From: Hemerocallis citrina
Lineage: Eukaryota; Streptophyta; Magnoliopsida; Asparagales; Asphodelaceae
Direction: 5' to 3'
Length of the DNA: 64,000 nucleotides
NCBI GenBank assembly: GCA_017893485.1
Contig: CM030358.1
Span: 253,435,228 to 253,499,227 of the forward strand
The translations under genes were made by a program, and so were the position numbers. Shown piece after piece: positions 32,310-45,700 of this stretch (its first letter is position 1; each line of letters opens with the position of its first letter). Under the pieces are notes generated by a model. The model had not been told where the DNA came from. It searched no databases and saw nothing but the letters and a program-made list of their open reading frames with translations.

Positions 32310-34490
32310 TTAAAGTATTATTGTATGACACAAAATCATCTCATTGTCTACTAAAGACTCTTCTTAGCTCATTTGTCATTCAGGTTTTAAGTGTCAGTAA
32401 GACTAGTTCTTGATTCTAACTGTGAATCATTGAGCGTGTCTGTAGGACTAAATTATTTCATACATTTATCTTTGATGAACACATCCTCAAAGAACTCTGC
32501 AAGTCTAGATTCTTCTAACACAAATTGGATAGATCCAACGTCTGTCCACCGAACTACATTATGCACTTTCTAAACACAGATATTTGTTGTAGGTCCGACT
32601 TTAGGCCTTTTAGAGTCATGTACTCTAACAGATGTATCACAACACAAAATTTACACTTTAACAAAATTATTTGTGTTTTCATGCGATGATTTACAAGGTG
32701 TATTCAATTTAGAGTGTGGTAACAAATTAGAATTATGATTGATAATGTAACATCACTCATAATTACTCAAAGTCAAACTAACAATCAATAACATAGAATC
32801 AACATTTCACTGAGTGTTTGATTCTAACTTTATCAATACAGTTTGACAATGGTAAATATAGTGCACTAGAGATTATGCCAAATGCAAACTTCTCTAAAGT
32901 TGTTAAAACATATTCACCACCTCTATCAAATCTGAACCCTTGATTTTTTATTTTTTATTTTTTATTTTTTTTTGCATTCAGCTATAATTTTAATTCATTG
33001 AGAATAATAAGTGCTTCATTCTTCATATATATGACAGACTTATATTAATCATCTACAAAAGCGATTAAGTACTTTTGACCAACAATTATCTCACATAGTT
33101 ACAACACTACTGAGATTACAATTATCGGAATGTACTAATTCAAAAGGTTGGGAACTCCTAGAGACCATACAAAATGATTTCCTAGTGATCAAAATCTGAA
33201 TTCAAACTTCAAATTTGTCATATTTAAGAAGTGTCATTTAGTAGAGTTATAAGTTTTAACAAGAACAAACAATTTAAAATATAGTTCATAGTGATTCTAA
33301 TTTCAAAACAACTTGGATGTTAAAGCTTTTGACTCAATAGCTTTTAACTCAATTTCCCCACAGTTTTGATAATTAGATCACGTTTCCTCACAAACAATTG
33401 AATATATGGTTCTCAAATCCTAGCCAAATATGCTATGTTCAAGAGCACAATTAGAACTATTATAATTAATTGTCTCATTTGTTAAACTTAACTTATACAT
33501 GCGATTGAATATGTATGCACATTAACAAAATCACTCTACCACATTTTACAAAATTATTTGCTTTCTCTAGTGATTCTAACAATGTCCACATGCTCAAACA
33601 AATTGAGCTATATTTTTCTTTATTCATTCTTCATCATCTTCAAAACACTAAATGAGATAATGATTCATATTTTATAATTAAATTTTGCACACACAGTACA
33701 ATGAACAATAAAGAACAAAACGTAAATAATGGAGTCATATTCTGCATTATAGAATGCTTCTATCTAAGTTACGGACATTTGTAATAGATCTTATACTTCA
33801 ATCAATTTTTTATTTATTTATTAGAAAAGAAACTATATAATCTCACATAAAATGCAAACAACAGATTTGTCAAAATATCTATACACATAGTATGATAAAG
33901 CACTTAACAACCCTAAATATGCTAGTTTCAAAGCGAGAATAAATATGATATAAAACTCATAATCATGTAATAAAACGGACAAAACGTTAACACATTCATC
34001 ACATGAAAATATAAGATAATTAGAAAGATCATACCGACACTTCAAGTTAGAAGTGTTTTCCAATTTCGATGAAGAAGCCTGCGCAGTGCAGACTTATTCA
34101 ACCGTGATGCATATCCATCATCTCCAACACACACAATTTGTAGGTAACTTTGAAGTTCCTACATCATCAAATTGTTAAAATTAGCCAATTAAACAAATTA
34201 TTAGCACTATTTTATTCTAACAATAATTTAATTGGAGATACAAATTTACAGTCAAGACATACAGTTTAACTTATCAAAAATAGATATTTGATTTTAGCAT
34301 ATAGCCAAGACATCTATTCAACTTGTATTAAATTAAATAAATGATTAATACAGTCTTGAACTTAATCACTTAGCATCATAATATCTCTATAATTCAAAAC
34401 ATAAACTTAAAATGAGTGTTTTAAACTTCCGGCACATAATAAAATATTTAGCAAATGACATTAATGAGGTATAGGAAATTAAAGAACTTA
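32310..34490 (-). other. Non-coding AT-rich interior of A2
   Basis: It corresponds to about 1020-3180 of A1. It has no credible coding frame. An A/T-only run lies at 32941-32970. Confidence 0.7.
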
Positions 34491-34849
34491 TCTTCAATTT
34501 GGATTTAATCCAGTCCATTCACATTTGGATCTAGTTCAAGCAATATCACCATAGCCTGCACTATTACCAAAATTATTATCCACATCTTGATTCCTTTTGG
34601 CTGAACCTGGATCTGATCAAACAGTCCAAATGTCACACAGCAAATCTCCAACCAATAGAGCAGCTATTGGACTGGATCTGAATTTGGATCTGATCAAACA
34701 AATTGAACTCCAAGCACCATAATAACATCCAATCAAAAAATTGGATCTTTTGGATTTGAACCTGATCCCCTCAACAGATCTCGAAGGAGGAGGGAAATCA
34801 CTGGAAGTGGCGATGCCAGAGTCTTGTGGCGGTAGTGGCCATTGACGTC

Positions 34850-35030
34850 GGTGCCCAACGGCGGCGCCCAGAGGTGGCGGTCAGCAGCGGCGCCCAGCGA
34901 TGGCGTCCAGCGGCAGAGTCCAGCGACCTCGCCTAGCGATGGCCCCCAGCGGCGGAGTCCAGCGACGTCGCCTCGTGATGGAGCCCAGCGGCGGAGCCCA
35001 ACGATGGCTCCCAGCGATGGCGCCCTACGA
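34850..35030 (-). repeat. GC-rich tandem repeats in the A2 leader
   Basis: Imperfect units of about 30-36 bp carry GCGATGG and CCCAGCGGCGGAGTCCAGCG motifs. They sit in the same place as the 23-bp repeats of A1. The open frames here (34733-35162) are repeat by-products. Confidence 0.75.
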
Positions 35031-35165
35031 CAGCGCTCAGGACAGCAGTGCGCGACGGCGGAGAACGCGACTGCGGCGCTCGCGACGGCGATCAACGGGG
35101 TGAGATTCCAACGAACCCTCTCTCTCTCGATCTCAGTAATTTTTATTTATCTAATACCTTAAGAT

Positions 35166-35434
35166 TGTTAGATTAAGATGAGTAATTAGGGTTAGGGTTT
35201 ATATCTTATAGCCGCTTAAGGTATTATACCCTGCTTATCAGTATTGGAATATCACAGAGCACTACCTCTAGACCAGCTTTTATATGAGATGAACTGGGTT
35301 TAGGGTATTGGGCTTTATGCCCACTCGACCCGGTCCAACAATTAAACATATAACACGCAAAGCACGTGTTGCCCCATAGAACATTATACACAATAATATT
35401 CTATTATATTGAGAATATGCCTATATATCCAACA
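35166..35434 (-). repeat. 5' LTR of A2
   Basis: 269 bp, nearly identical to 29673-29943 but with a 2-base deletion that breaks the CACGTG palindrome. It is followed by the TTATT duplication. Confidence 0.95.
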
Positions 35435-35900
35435 TTATTTACATAAATCTAGAAATTTACTTTAATAATTTCAATAACCTAGATATATCTTGTCATGTAT
35501 AAAAAATTTAATCAAATCTTAAAGATGCTGCTAAATGCTAAATCAAATCTTCTATACATCCTGTGATTTCCATTTATCTTCTTTGATCTCCATCAGCTAA
35601 TAGTTGTCGTTAGACTCATTTTGCATATTATTTCATGTATCTTGGGACTTCTTGGATGATTGTTTTGTGAAAATTTGAATAGCTTATCCTTCAAGGTATT
35701 TGAAGATATTATTTGTTTTTTTTTCTTCTCATTCTATCATTTACTGATTTGTGTTCATCTGGTCATCTATAAATCCATGTTTGTGGGAATATGTTCCTTA
35801 TATTTCTTCTCTTGAGATCAGAATTTGTAGCTGTGAGATGACTACCTTCTGTATAGTTGTCATTTGGGTAACTCACCTTTTTTTATGTTCTTCATTTAAG

Positions 35901-36174
35901 AAACAGAGATTCGCTTGGGAAGACTGGGTTCGGGATATTTTTCACATCTCTGGGGATTGTATTGCTCTTTGACAACAGATTTCTGGCCATGGGAAATGTG
36001 AGCTTTGACTTTTTTCTTTCCTGCAGCTGATTTTTCTTCTCTGAAAAGAAAATGTATATATGCTACATATTAACCATCAATTTTCGCCTCTGCATATCAT
36101 CAGATCCTCTTCCTGTCTGGAGTATTGCTTACTATCGGTCTGAAATATACCATGCAGTTCTTTGCCAAGCCTAA
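35901..36174 (+). pseudogene. GOT1-like vesicle-transport gene fragment, two exons
   Basis: Exon 1 (35901-35997) follows a splice acceptor (TTCATTTAAG) and reads NRDSLGKTGFGIFF, then TSLGIVLLFDNRFLAMGN. A GTGAGC donor opens a 106-bp intron, and the acceptor CATCATCAG ends at 36103. Exon 2 (36104-36174) reads ILFLSGVLLTIGLKYTMQFF, AKPK, with a possible donor at 36175. This matches the N-terminal two membrane helices of plant GOT1, a small Golgi membrane protein acting in ER-Golgi vesicle traffic, which continues K-G-T-I-S-F-G. The first coding exon and the C-terminal half are not recognisable. It lies between a Copia LTR and a solo LTR, so it may be a relic gene cut up by insertions or a captured piece. 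The frame is still open across both exons. Confidence 0.82.
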
Positions 36175-37117
36175 GTACTACATGCATGATTATATTCATC
36201 TCTACTTTATTTATAAATAAATAAAATTATGAAGCTTGTCAGTCCATTTTCTTTGTCCCATAGGCAATCTCAATACCATGATCAATAGGATCATGATAAT
36301 TGTAGTAAGCTTCTGTAGTGTTTGCAATTGGCCTGTCGAATTTGGTTATTAATATACTTTCCCTGCATGCGTATTCAATCAACCAGACGAGGCGTGGAAG
36401 GTATACCAACTTGCACCTGTTTTAAGCGGTCCATAATCCTAGAATCGGAGTATATCATTGTCGAGTCAATTTCTAACATTATTTATTCGTGGTCCATAAA
36501 TCTGGAATTGAGTACTACTGTTGTCAAGTCTACCTCTAACAGTATTGTTGAGGAGCTACGTTTTGAATGTCCACATCCGTTACTGTTTCGGTTATTGTTT
36601 TGTTGTCTGATATGAAATGTTACATCCATCCCTCAACTAGGATAGCAGTTCACCTTAGGTTTCAAATATGACACCAGCAAATTTGGAAGACAATAACTTG
36701 CATTTATTTAATAGACGGAGACAATTAAAAGGGACACCATAATTATCAACTTGACATAAATGAGAGAAGAAATTGATTCATTAGGCCAACGATAAAGGTT
36801 TGGGGGTAAAGTTTAACGTTTTTGTTGTTCATCATCGTCATAGATAGTCACTTATATTAGAAATTAGGTAGATAGTTACTTGCTTCTCCGTCTCATTCCT
36901 ATTTTGTCAGACTTTTGATGCCCTGGTTCATTTTTTATTGAAGAAACTGGTTCCATTTTTGTTGAAGAAATTTAGTATACATCTTTGTTCTAGATGTGAA
37001 GGGAACTGTAAAGGTTCAATTTACTTGGTGCACGACCCATCCTTTTTAAATAAGAATCCAAAATCCAAATTTTGTTTACTCATTGTTCTGTTTTAGGACA
37101 GCAACGTAAACACCTAT
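36175..37117 (+). other. Unassigned stretch after the GOT1-like exons
   Basis: There is a weak hint of a further exon near 36328-36345 (NWPVEFG, compare G-W-P-V-F-G in GOT1), but the frame does not hold. Otherwise I see nothing. Confidence 0.35.
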
Positions 37118-38402
37118 TGTAACACCCCGAATTTCACTCACCGAAAAATTTGTGACACACAGCACAATCTTTTACTTCAATTGACTACATAAAAATAATA
37201 TTATACAGAAAAATGCAGAAATCTTACTACAAATCCAAACCACTTGGATTGATTGGATGACGGACTCAGGATGTCACATTTCTATACTAACACCTCAGAC
37301 ACTCTTATTTGCAAAACCACAATCTGTCAGATCGTCAGTTTGTGAGGCTGACGGTAAAAATCCCAACAACTTCAACTAACTCCCAAAACATAACATAATA
37401 GACTCAAAAGAAAGATTAACGAATCTATTTCAAATTCTTAGTTTTGAGTTTCGTTAAAATACTGCATATAAGATGTTAAAATGGTCAGAAACCCGAATGT
37501 ATACAAATTTCTATTACCAAGATAAAACTGTCAACCAATCCTAAGATCGGATTTGTTTAAAATAATAGACGATGTACAAACCTCATGAAATTTTGTGGAG
37601 ATGTTATAAACATATACGTGATACACATATAAAAATTTCAGTTTTAGATTCCATCCAGTTAAAGGGAAATGATTTTCAGAAGTAAGTCCAAAATTCAGGA
37701 TATAAACTGTAAAATATTTTCAAGTTAACCTTACTGTAATTTCAACAATTAATTAACAACAATTCACACATGATTCAATCAATTTAAGCATGATTATTGA
37801 TCCAATACAATATATATAGCTTCTTTAACATGCATATACCCTACAATATAATTGAAATCAGAGCAGTAAAGTTGTTACTCACCTATAGCTTCTGAATTTG
37901 ATTGCTTTTAAGCTCAAAACGTGCTAACACCAAACTCGATAAACTTAACCTTATGAAAACTTCAACTCCAAAGATCTTCAGTTTAGGTAGAAGAGAAAAA
38001 AGGAATGATGGAGATTGATGGGAGGCATTCTTGGCTTTTATATACAAACGCTCACAAGTTCTTATTGTCTTCTTTCATTTTTCATTTAATCACATCTTCC
38101 TACATCATTTAACCACCTCCCCTAAACATCCCATATGTCACTAACCAACAGGATCGATGCATTAAGGCCCTTTTTCATGATACTCATTTTCTAGAAGTCT
38201 CTAGTCACCAACTCAATTGCTCTTAAGTCCTCAAGTTTACAAAATCGTATATTAAATATGCATATGAGTCATTGCCAAATATTTATATTCCATAAACTAA
38301 CATCTAAAAACATTCAAGGTATTACATAAGACATTATACTCAATGGTATAAAATACAGGTACAAGGATAAAATTGGCATAACTCAATTTTGCGGGTGTTA
38401 CA
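37118..38402 (-). mobile_element. Solo LTR F (1.29 kb)
   Basis: It starts TGTAACACCCCGAATTT and ends GCGGGTGTTACA. On the minus strand it begins TGTAACACCCGCAAAATTG, like the start of the E LTR, so F is a short relative of E in minus orientation. A minus-strand TATA box (TATATAAAA) is at 38036-38044, which supports that orientation. Flanks CCTAT and TATAC do not match, so one side was altered after insertion. I do not find the conserved hairpin module in it. Confidence 0.75.
38036..38044 (-). promoter_or_regulatory. TATA box in solo LTR F
   Basis: TATATAAAA on the minus strand, inside the LTR. Confidence 0.5.
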
Positions 38403-40248
38403 TATACTGATGGTGTTAATGGGTATCGCTTGTGGGATCCTAATACCCACAAGGTTGTCATCAGTAGAGATGTCATATTTGCGGAGGATAAACTGCAAGA
38501 GAATGGAGACGATAGCACTTCAAAGGAGAATTCAGAAACTACTACGGTTCAGGTGGAAGATAAGCCAAATGAAGATCCAGTTTCTTCTGAAGTAGCTCCA
38601 GAGCACAAGGTACAAGAACCAGTCGAGTTCGAGGCTCCAAAAGTTCTTAGGTCAACTAGTGAGAGAAGACCACCAGCTTGACACTCGGAGTATGTTACAG
38701 AGAGCAATGTTGCATACTATCTTTTAACAGAGGATGGACAGCCATCATCTTTTGCACGAGGGAATAAAAAGCTCGGATGTATTCCTATAGATAGCAGCGA
38801 TGCAGGAAGAAATTAAAGCTCTACACAAGAACATGGAACATGATGTGAGATCTTGCTACGCTACCACAAGGAAGAAAGGCCATCGACAAAAAATGAGGCT
38901 ACAAGATCAAGCGCAACAGTAACGACCAAGTGGAGTGGTACATGCAAGATTGGTGGTGAAAGGATATGCTCAGTAAGAATGTATTGACTTCAATGAGATA
39001 GTTTTACTTGTGGTTCAACTCATGATAGTCAAAATAGTCTTGGTGAGGTGTGCTACGTTTGACTTACATATAGATCACTTAGATATGAAAACTGATTTTC
39101 TTCATGAAAATCTTGAAGAAGAAATTTATATGTTCCAACAAAAAGGTTTTGATGAAACATGTAAGGAGAACTTAGTTTGCAGGTTGAACAAATCTATATG
39201 CGGTCTCAAACAAGTGCCAAGGTGTTAGTACAAGTGATTTGATACTTTTATTATTAGCCTTGGATACAATAGACCTAGTTCGGACCATTGTACGTACTAC
39301 AAAAGGTTTGATGGTGATAATGACTTCATTATCCTGCTGTTGTATATGGATGACATGTTGGTAGCAAACCCCAACAAAGCTTGAATCCAAGAATTGAAGA
39401 CACAGTTGTCTATGTGTTTGACATAAAGGACTTGGGGACAAGAAAACAAGATTATAGGGATGCAGATTGATCTAGACAAACATAACATGAAGATTTGGCT
39501 TTCCCAGAAGAATTACTTCAACAAGATCTTGCAGCACTTCAACATGAAAAATTATAAGCCAGTGTTTACCTCACTTTTTGTTAATTTCAAGTTATCCTCC
39601 AAGATGTGTACTAGCAATGAAGAAAAGTGGAAGAAGATGTATCAAGTATTATATGTATCAGCAATGGGAAGTTAGATGTCCGCTATTAGATGTACAAGAC
39701 CAGTCATTCCATAAATAGTGAGAGCTGATAGTCGATACATGGTGAATCCTGATAGAAAAAATTGGATCATAGTGAAGAGGATTCTCAGATACATCAGAGG
39801 AACCTCAGATGATGCATTATATTACCGGATCAGAATTAACTGTCATGAACAATGTAGACTCAGATTTTGCAGGAGATTTCGATAAAACCAAATCCACTAC
39901 AGGCTATGTGTTTACACTTGCAAGAGGAGTTCTAAGTTGGATTTTGAAACTGTAGACTGTTGTGACTCTATCCACAATGAAAGCAGAATGCATGGCGGCT
40001 ACACAAGCTTCCAAGGAAGCAATTTGGATTCAAAGGTTATTGGAGGAGCTCAGGTGCAAGCAAGAGAAAATTGTTCTGTTTTGTATCTGTCAGAATGTCT
40101 AGCATATCGCAATGAATCCAGTCTTTTTCACAGACAAAACACATAAAGAGTTCAATACCACTTCACTTGTGAAGTGGTGGAGGAAGAAAGTGTGGATATG
40201 CAAAAGATTCACACCGATAAGAATCCACCAGATGTCATAATCAAGTCA
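38403..40248 (+). pseudogene. Copia-P polyprotein, integrase end to RNase H
   Basis: The 3' half of a Copia pol lies on the plus strand with many breaks. Blocks in order: YTDGVNGYRLWDPNTHKVV and ISRDVIF (integrase C-terminus, from 38403); an acidic linker to 38680 (SSEVAPEHKVQEPVEF); RT pieces HLDMKTDFLHENLEEEIYMF and CRLNKSICGLKQ (39060-39225); a catalytic LLYMDDMLVA near 39340 with Met where Val is usual; LSQKNYFNKILQHFNMK (39500); RNase H STMKAECMAATQASKEA (39975) and the tail to 40248. It is cut at ATCAA by solo LTR D and resumes at 60582. No 5' half or 5' LTR is in the window. Confidence 0.88.
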
Positions 40249-40756
40249 ATCAATGTAACACTCTGGAAACTAAAATGAATTATTATTTTGAATTATCAAA
40301 TAATATTAAATTGATGAATTTGAAATTTTTGACTGTTTTCCTTAATTATTATTTTTGCACGTGCAAAACATGTGCGATGTTATAAAAACTTAAATTCTTA
40401 AAATTTTGTTGTAGTAATTATTTTCTCTCATTAATTCCTAATATTTTCATTTTCCAAATTTATTTGAATGAAGGAACTTATATTTTGGACATTATGTTAA
40501 TATAATTGAATGTGTGAAAGAATTGATTTTTTGTCCATATAATAACCCAAAAATTAAGATTAAAAATATTTTTAATCTGAATTGGGGCCGGCCAAGTGTA
40601 GGAGGGTCTGGTGATAAGATGGAATGAATTATTTGATTGAATTAGATAAGCAAAGAGATTTGATTGATTTGTATGAATCAGTAATTTACAAAATAATTGA
40701 TTCTTGAGGACTTTATGCAAAATTTCTCACAAAAACCCTAATTAAAATCCCAGCCA

Positions 40757-40764
40757 TATATATA
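40757..40764 (+). promoter_or_regulatory. TATA box of LTR D
   Basis: TATATATA lies about 500 nt into the LTR. Confidence 0.5.
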
Positions 40765-42732
40765 GATGTTAGTAGGTTTCGGATTTCTTTTGGTTTTCTT
40801 TTTGTGGCTTGGATTTGGAGATCATCTTGCTTAAGAAGAAGGACTCGAAGCGTTTGTGTCAAATTTCGACTAAAGGTGGGTGTTTCTTCATCTCTCTTGA
40901 TGTGTATATTATATTTATGATGGTGGTGAAAGTGTATAGTTATCATGCTAGTGTTTTTTTGTAGATCTATGTTTGTTTTATAACATAAATGCATGATTAA
41001 TTGTTGTGATGAATGATATATGGAGTTAATAAACTTTCATCAGATAAAAACTTTTATATGAGATGTTCATGAGTATTTTATTCGTGACTAATATATGTTG
41101 ATAGAGCATGAAAGATTGAATTTTTAATCTACTAATTTATTGAATGATCCTAAATAATATTTTAGTTGATTAGAATTTGTTGTATGATCTTAAAACTCAA
41201 ATCATGTTTGATCAATTTAAAGAGGAGATCTTGATGTTTTATTCACTGTTTTATTGAATGAATATTTATAATTTAAATTCCAGAAGATTAGTGCATGAAG
41301 TGATGTATATGTAGTTGTATAAAAATTAAATTTGAAGCATTAAGGGGTTTCAAATTGGGGGTTGAACAGTGTCGGGGTCAGCATAGTCCTTGGGTCTGCA
41401 CTGTGCAACCCTCGGCCTGTCATTGAGAGGGGCTCAGGTTGTTTCTATGAGGGCTCGGGTTTTGTGCTAGGGTTTGGAGTTTAACCCTAGTACATGCATG
41501 CTATATATTGTGATAAAGATCTAGAGTTTCGTATGAAGTTCGACTGATCGAAATATCAAGTTTTGAAGAATCAAGTTTCAGATTTTTATAGCGTTGGTTT
41601 CAAAAAAAAAAAAAATTGAAATAAAGTTTCAGATTTTTATATGTTTGAATTACAAATCATGTGATAAAAATCTACGTTTTGAAGGAGTATAAATCCTAGA
41701 TTTGAAAAGCATATGTTTCAGGTTTGAACGATATGCTTTCATATTTTTGAGGTTATAAATTTCAGATTTTAAGGGATTAAAGTTTCATATTTTTAGGACA
41801 TGAAGTTTTAGAATTTGAGGGATAAATCCCAGAACTCAAAGTGAGTTGGTGTCAGTTTTAAATAAATTAAAATCACAGAATTAATATGGTAGTTTCATAT
41901 ATGGAATAAAATATTGGGAATTGAGTTATGGATGTATTGTTGAATTAAACTGGTTTCTATAAATGAAATTATCAATTATGGAAGTGGATGTCCATTTTTT
42001 TCGTGAAGAAAGATGCTTATAGCAATCTTTTTGTTTACCAATCCCTAAAAAAAATCTTATATTTTGAGGGATGCTTATAGCAATCCCTCAAAAAAATCTT
42101 TTTGTTTACCAAAATTTTATATTTTGATGAGATGAATTTAATTGAGGTATTGATGTATGAATTTTAGATTGGAAATGAGTAAAAGAATGAATAATTGATT
42201 AATGATCTAGTTGTGAATTCGTATGAGAAGTTATGGTTTTTATAAAGAACCCTAGGATAGGATTTGTTGATATGTTAAGTGTGTGAACTCTAGGGACTGA
42301 GCAGGACCCTAGATACTGGCAGTTCAGATTATTTGATTTTGGAAATTAGCAATGTCGGCTAATGTTCTGGATTGGTTGAGTTAAGTCCGGTAGGGTGAGT
42401 TAGCTCTAGGTGGTTGTAGTCATCTATATATAAACTTAAGGACATGCACTAGTTGGAGATGTGATGAAGTAAGACAAGCATGAGTAGGGGGCCTCTGTAT
42501 GATCTTCGGTGTGAAATGATCCCCGAAATTATTGAGATGTGAGTGGAAGTGTCTCCAGATCATCTGTGATATGGGATTGATCTACAGAATTATCAAGATC
42601 GAGGCAACACTTATGGAATGTTTGTGTGATGAGGTGTCATGATGACTCGCATTATGGGGTATTCTCGAAGATTCTCAAGTGTGAGTGAAATAGTCTCCGG
42701 AATTATCTGTGGATAAAGACTGACCTCCGGAA

Positions 42733-45700
42733 TTACTTGCACACCCCGCTTCCTAAAAAAAATACAGAATATGAGTACGTAACAAGCCCAGCAAATGATT
42801 TCCATCATTCGTAAGCTGTAAAGATCAACCCAACAGTAAATAGAAAGATACAACCATGCATGCATGAATCAAAGCTCATAACCACAAGAATTACTTGAAA
42901 TCAAATACATAATTCTCAAATAAAACAAGATATGGAGAAACAATAAAACTCCGAGTCAAACATGCCCAATTACAAGGTATCAAGTAGCAACAAAAGAAAC
43001 TAATAAACTCGATGCAGAAATAAACCAATGCACAAAAGATCCCAGTCTAAAAGGCTTAGAACACTTGATCGCTTACTCTTTGAGGTAACTGATCTCCAAA
43101 ACCTGTATATTTATCAATTCGAAAGAAACAGAGAAGCAGGAAAACAATATGCCCATTAGTGCAAGCTACGGGCCGCAAGTATTACAAGTAGAAAGGGTAC
43201 ATGAACAAGGTAAATAAGAATCAAGAGCACAGAACATGGCATGAAAGGAATGCAACAGGTAAATAGGGTCAAATAAATTGGTAAGCAAGTAAACAGTATC
43301 AGATAACATGATCAGGTAATAGATGAACATGTAAACTTGTAACATATATCAGATAAACATGTAAACTTGTAACAGATATCAGATAAACATGTGAAACAGG
43401 TGACATGAATATGTAGGGGAAACATAATATTCTTAAGTCTTTTATTTAATCCTATCTAATGTATCACTCATGCATCCCATACCACATAGTTACTGCATAC
43501 AAACAAGTTACGTTTAGATTTAGCGGTGGATACTATATGGCTGTGTACTTAGGCATCATATAAACTGATAAACAAATAAACCTAAACAGATAAACAGAAT
43601 CATGAATCATATAATCATGTATTCATGCAAACATGTGGGACCCACTAGCCCCCTTTCGAGTACACCTTCCTATAGGGAAGAATGCAGTCATGTAATCATG
43701 TAAACAGATAAACAGATAACAAATGGGAAACACGAGCCCCCTTCCGAGTACACTTGCCTATATTGTTCACTACCATATCTTTCCCTTAAACCCCTACCTG
43801 ATACTTATTCTTCTTACAAAAACAGACATGAATGTGCAAAATTAGGGACAGGTAAACATGACGGGGACAGAAGGTTGAGACTGGGTGGAAAACATGTTCG
43901 GGTGCCATAAACAAACTTATAAATATTAAAATAACAAGAACTCCAATTCTGGACAGCATGACGTTGTTGTACCAAAACTGGAATTTCCGCTGCTACAGAA
44001 AAAAATTCAAGATCGATCAGGAGTTCCAGAAACTAGACTCCTTACCGATTCTAACGTATATTTAAATTCAACATTCTGATAAAAGTAATTAAGTCAATTA
44101 GTCTGTTTTTTTACGGATTTCTTGTTCTGGCAGAAATTAGGGTACAATTCTTATATTCATAGAATAGTAAGAAATTAATTTAAAAATTCTATAAAATTTA
44201 TAATGAGGTTCTTAATTATGTTAAGCAACATACTGGAATTTATCATGGCATAATTACACTATTAATCTTACTTTTAAATTAATAAACATGTCAATACATC
44301 ATAAATCAGAAATCTGGAAATCTAAAGCTAGAAGCATAAAAAATGGGATATCTCGCACATCTCAGATCAGATTTCAAATCCGTCGGATGTTCTGGAAACT
44401 AGAAACAGGAGCCTACATTTCATGTTCATAAACTTAGTCATTATTCTGACATTAATAGGGTTTAATGCGTCGTGCCAAATCAGGACAACAGTATTTTGGA
44501 TTATAACATTAATGACGATGGATCCAAATAGATGTACGATGTCAATCAGAATTTAACGGGTATTCAAATCAGTATGCCTTGTCTATTCTCAATCTCATTA
44601 AGATGGGAAGAATTATTAACATGATTATGATATTAACATACGATATAACCGTAAGATCACCTACAACAAAACATTCATGGGCATGAATTCACATATATGA
44701 ATATCTAGATTTAATTCATGTTCGTGTAATGGATGCAATAATGACGTATTCGTGATCTTTAACGAATACGGAATTAACAGAAACAAATCAAACGGATATG
44801 GGTCAAGATCATCAACCTATAAGGCATGATAAATGGGTCACAACAATAAACCTACTTGCAGTATTTCAAAGAATGCTTGTACGAGGAAAGAAAAAAGATT
44901 CGTACAAGGATACTTGCCATAATATGATGACGATGATTCCGATAATATTGAGAATAACAGGATGAGCGTCCCGACGGCAATGTTGCACGTGCAATTACGT
45001 GCATAATGACGGCAAGAACACCACAACACACAGCAAAAGCAGTCAATAGCAAGAGCGGAACAACTAACAACAAAATAGTCAGCAGAAAAAGCGAAAGCGA
45101 CTACAACGGCAGCTGTTGATGCTGCTGGGTTTGGCCCTGGCAGTAATCGGGGGTGATGGTGCACTAGCAGAGTCGTAGTGGCAGCAGGCTGGCGAGGGTG
45201 AGGAGGCTTGACGGTGATGGCTCGAACGAAGCTGAAGATGATCAGAGATTGGTTGCGAAGTGCTGATCACAGGCAGAAGAGGAAGGTGATGGGTTTTCGG
45301 TGAAGGCTGCGGGTGTCGATGGAGGACTGGAGGTGGCAATGATGGTGGCGGTGGTGCAGCTGTGATCATGGTGGCTGTCGAGCGAGGGTGAAGAGACGGG
45401 GAAGATGAGGGGGGATGATGGGTTCTGGATGGACGGGCCTGGTGAGGATGACGAAGGAGGCGAGGAGCAGCGGTGGAGTCAATGAGATTGGAGGGCAGAG
45501 ATTGTGCAGGTGGTTGTGGTCGAGAAGCAACGGCAACAGGAGGTCGGGGCAGGTCAAGGATGACGGGGATGATGGAGGAAGAAGGTGAAGGGTTTGAGCA
45601 GTGGGGGTTGGTTTCGGGAGAAACAGAGAAAATGGGAGAGAGAAGGTCAGGGAGCTTGGGAGTTGGAGAGGGATTAATGAGGGGAATTGGTTATTAATGA

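Larger units (their letters stand above)
29668..35439 (-). mobile_element. Complete LTR retrotransposon A2, sister of A1
   Basis: The element (29673-35434) has LTRs of 271 and 269 bp and is flanked by TTATT at 29668-29672 and 35435-35439. It splits the 5' LTR of Copia-M. The interior matches A1 in reverse orientation, with the same decayed Copia RT/RNase H, purine tract and AT-rich stretch. It differs from A1 in the GC-rich leader, where it lacks the captured LHT exon and has its own repeats. By eye the LTRs differ by about 7 substitutions and a 2-base deletion (in ACACGTGC). A primer-like GGTATTAGA follows the 5' LTR on the minus strand, a weak match to the initiator-tRNA(Met) site. Confidence 0.95.
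11680..35476 (-). mobile_element. Copia LTR retrotransposon (Copia-M) carrying three insertions
   Basis: It is a minus-strand element with a 3' LTR at 11680-12226 and a 5' LTR at 29159-29672 plus 35440-35476. The usual Copia order gag, protease, integrase, reverse transcriptase, RNase H is present. It is interrupted by a Tip100-like hAT (14699-17426), solo LTR B1 (17862-27997) and A2 (29673-35434, inside the 5' LTR). Without these the element is about 5.2 kb, a normal Copia size. The outer end of the 5' LTR reads TATTGAAATT where the other copy has TGTTGAAATT, a C-to-T type change at the terminal TG. I do not find matching 5-bp flanks (AATCG left, ACCTA right). Confidence 0.92.

Noticed and set aside
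34733..35162. Open frames with Trp-Ala-Pro-Ser repeats in the A2 leader
   Set aside because: GC-rich tandem repeats give open frames in several phases on both strands.
35477..35481. Target duplication for Copia-M
   Set aside because: AATCG at the left and ACCTA at the right do not match, and the outer LTR end is mutated, so no duplication is claimed.
38403..38407. Target duplication for solo LTR F
   Set aside because: Flanks CCTAT and TATAC do not match; I keep the LTR call from its ends only.
44838..45697. Several 60-108 codon frames on both strands in solo LTR C
   Set aside because: GC-rich LTR sequence opens many frames. They are not shared with the other C LTRs and have no domain.
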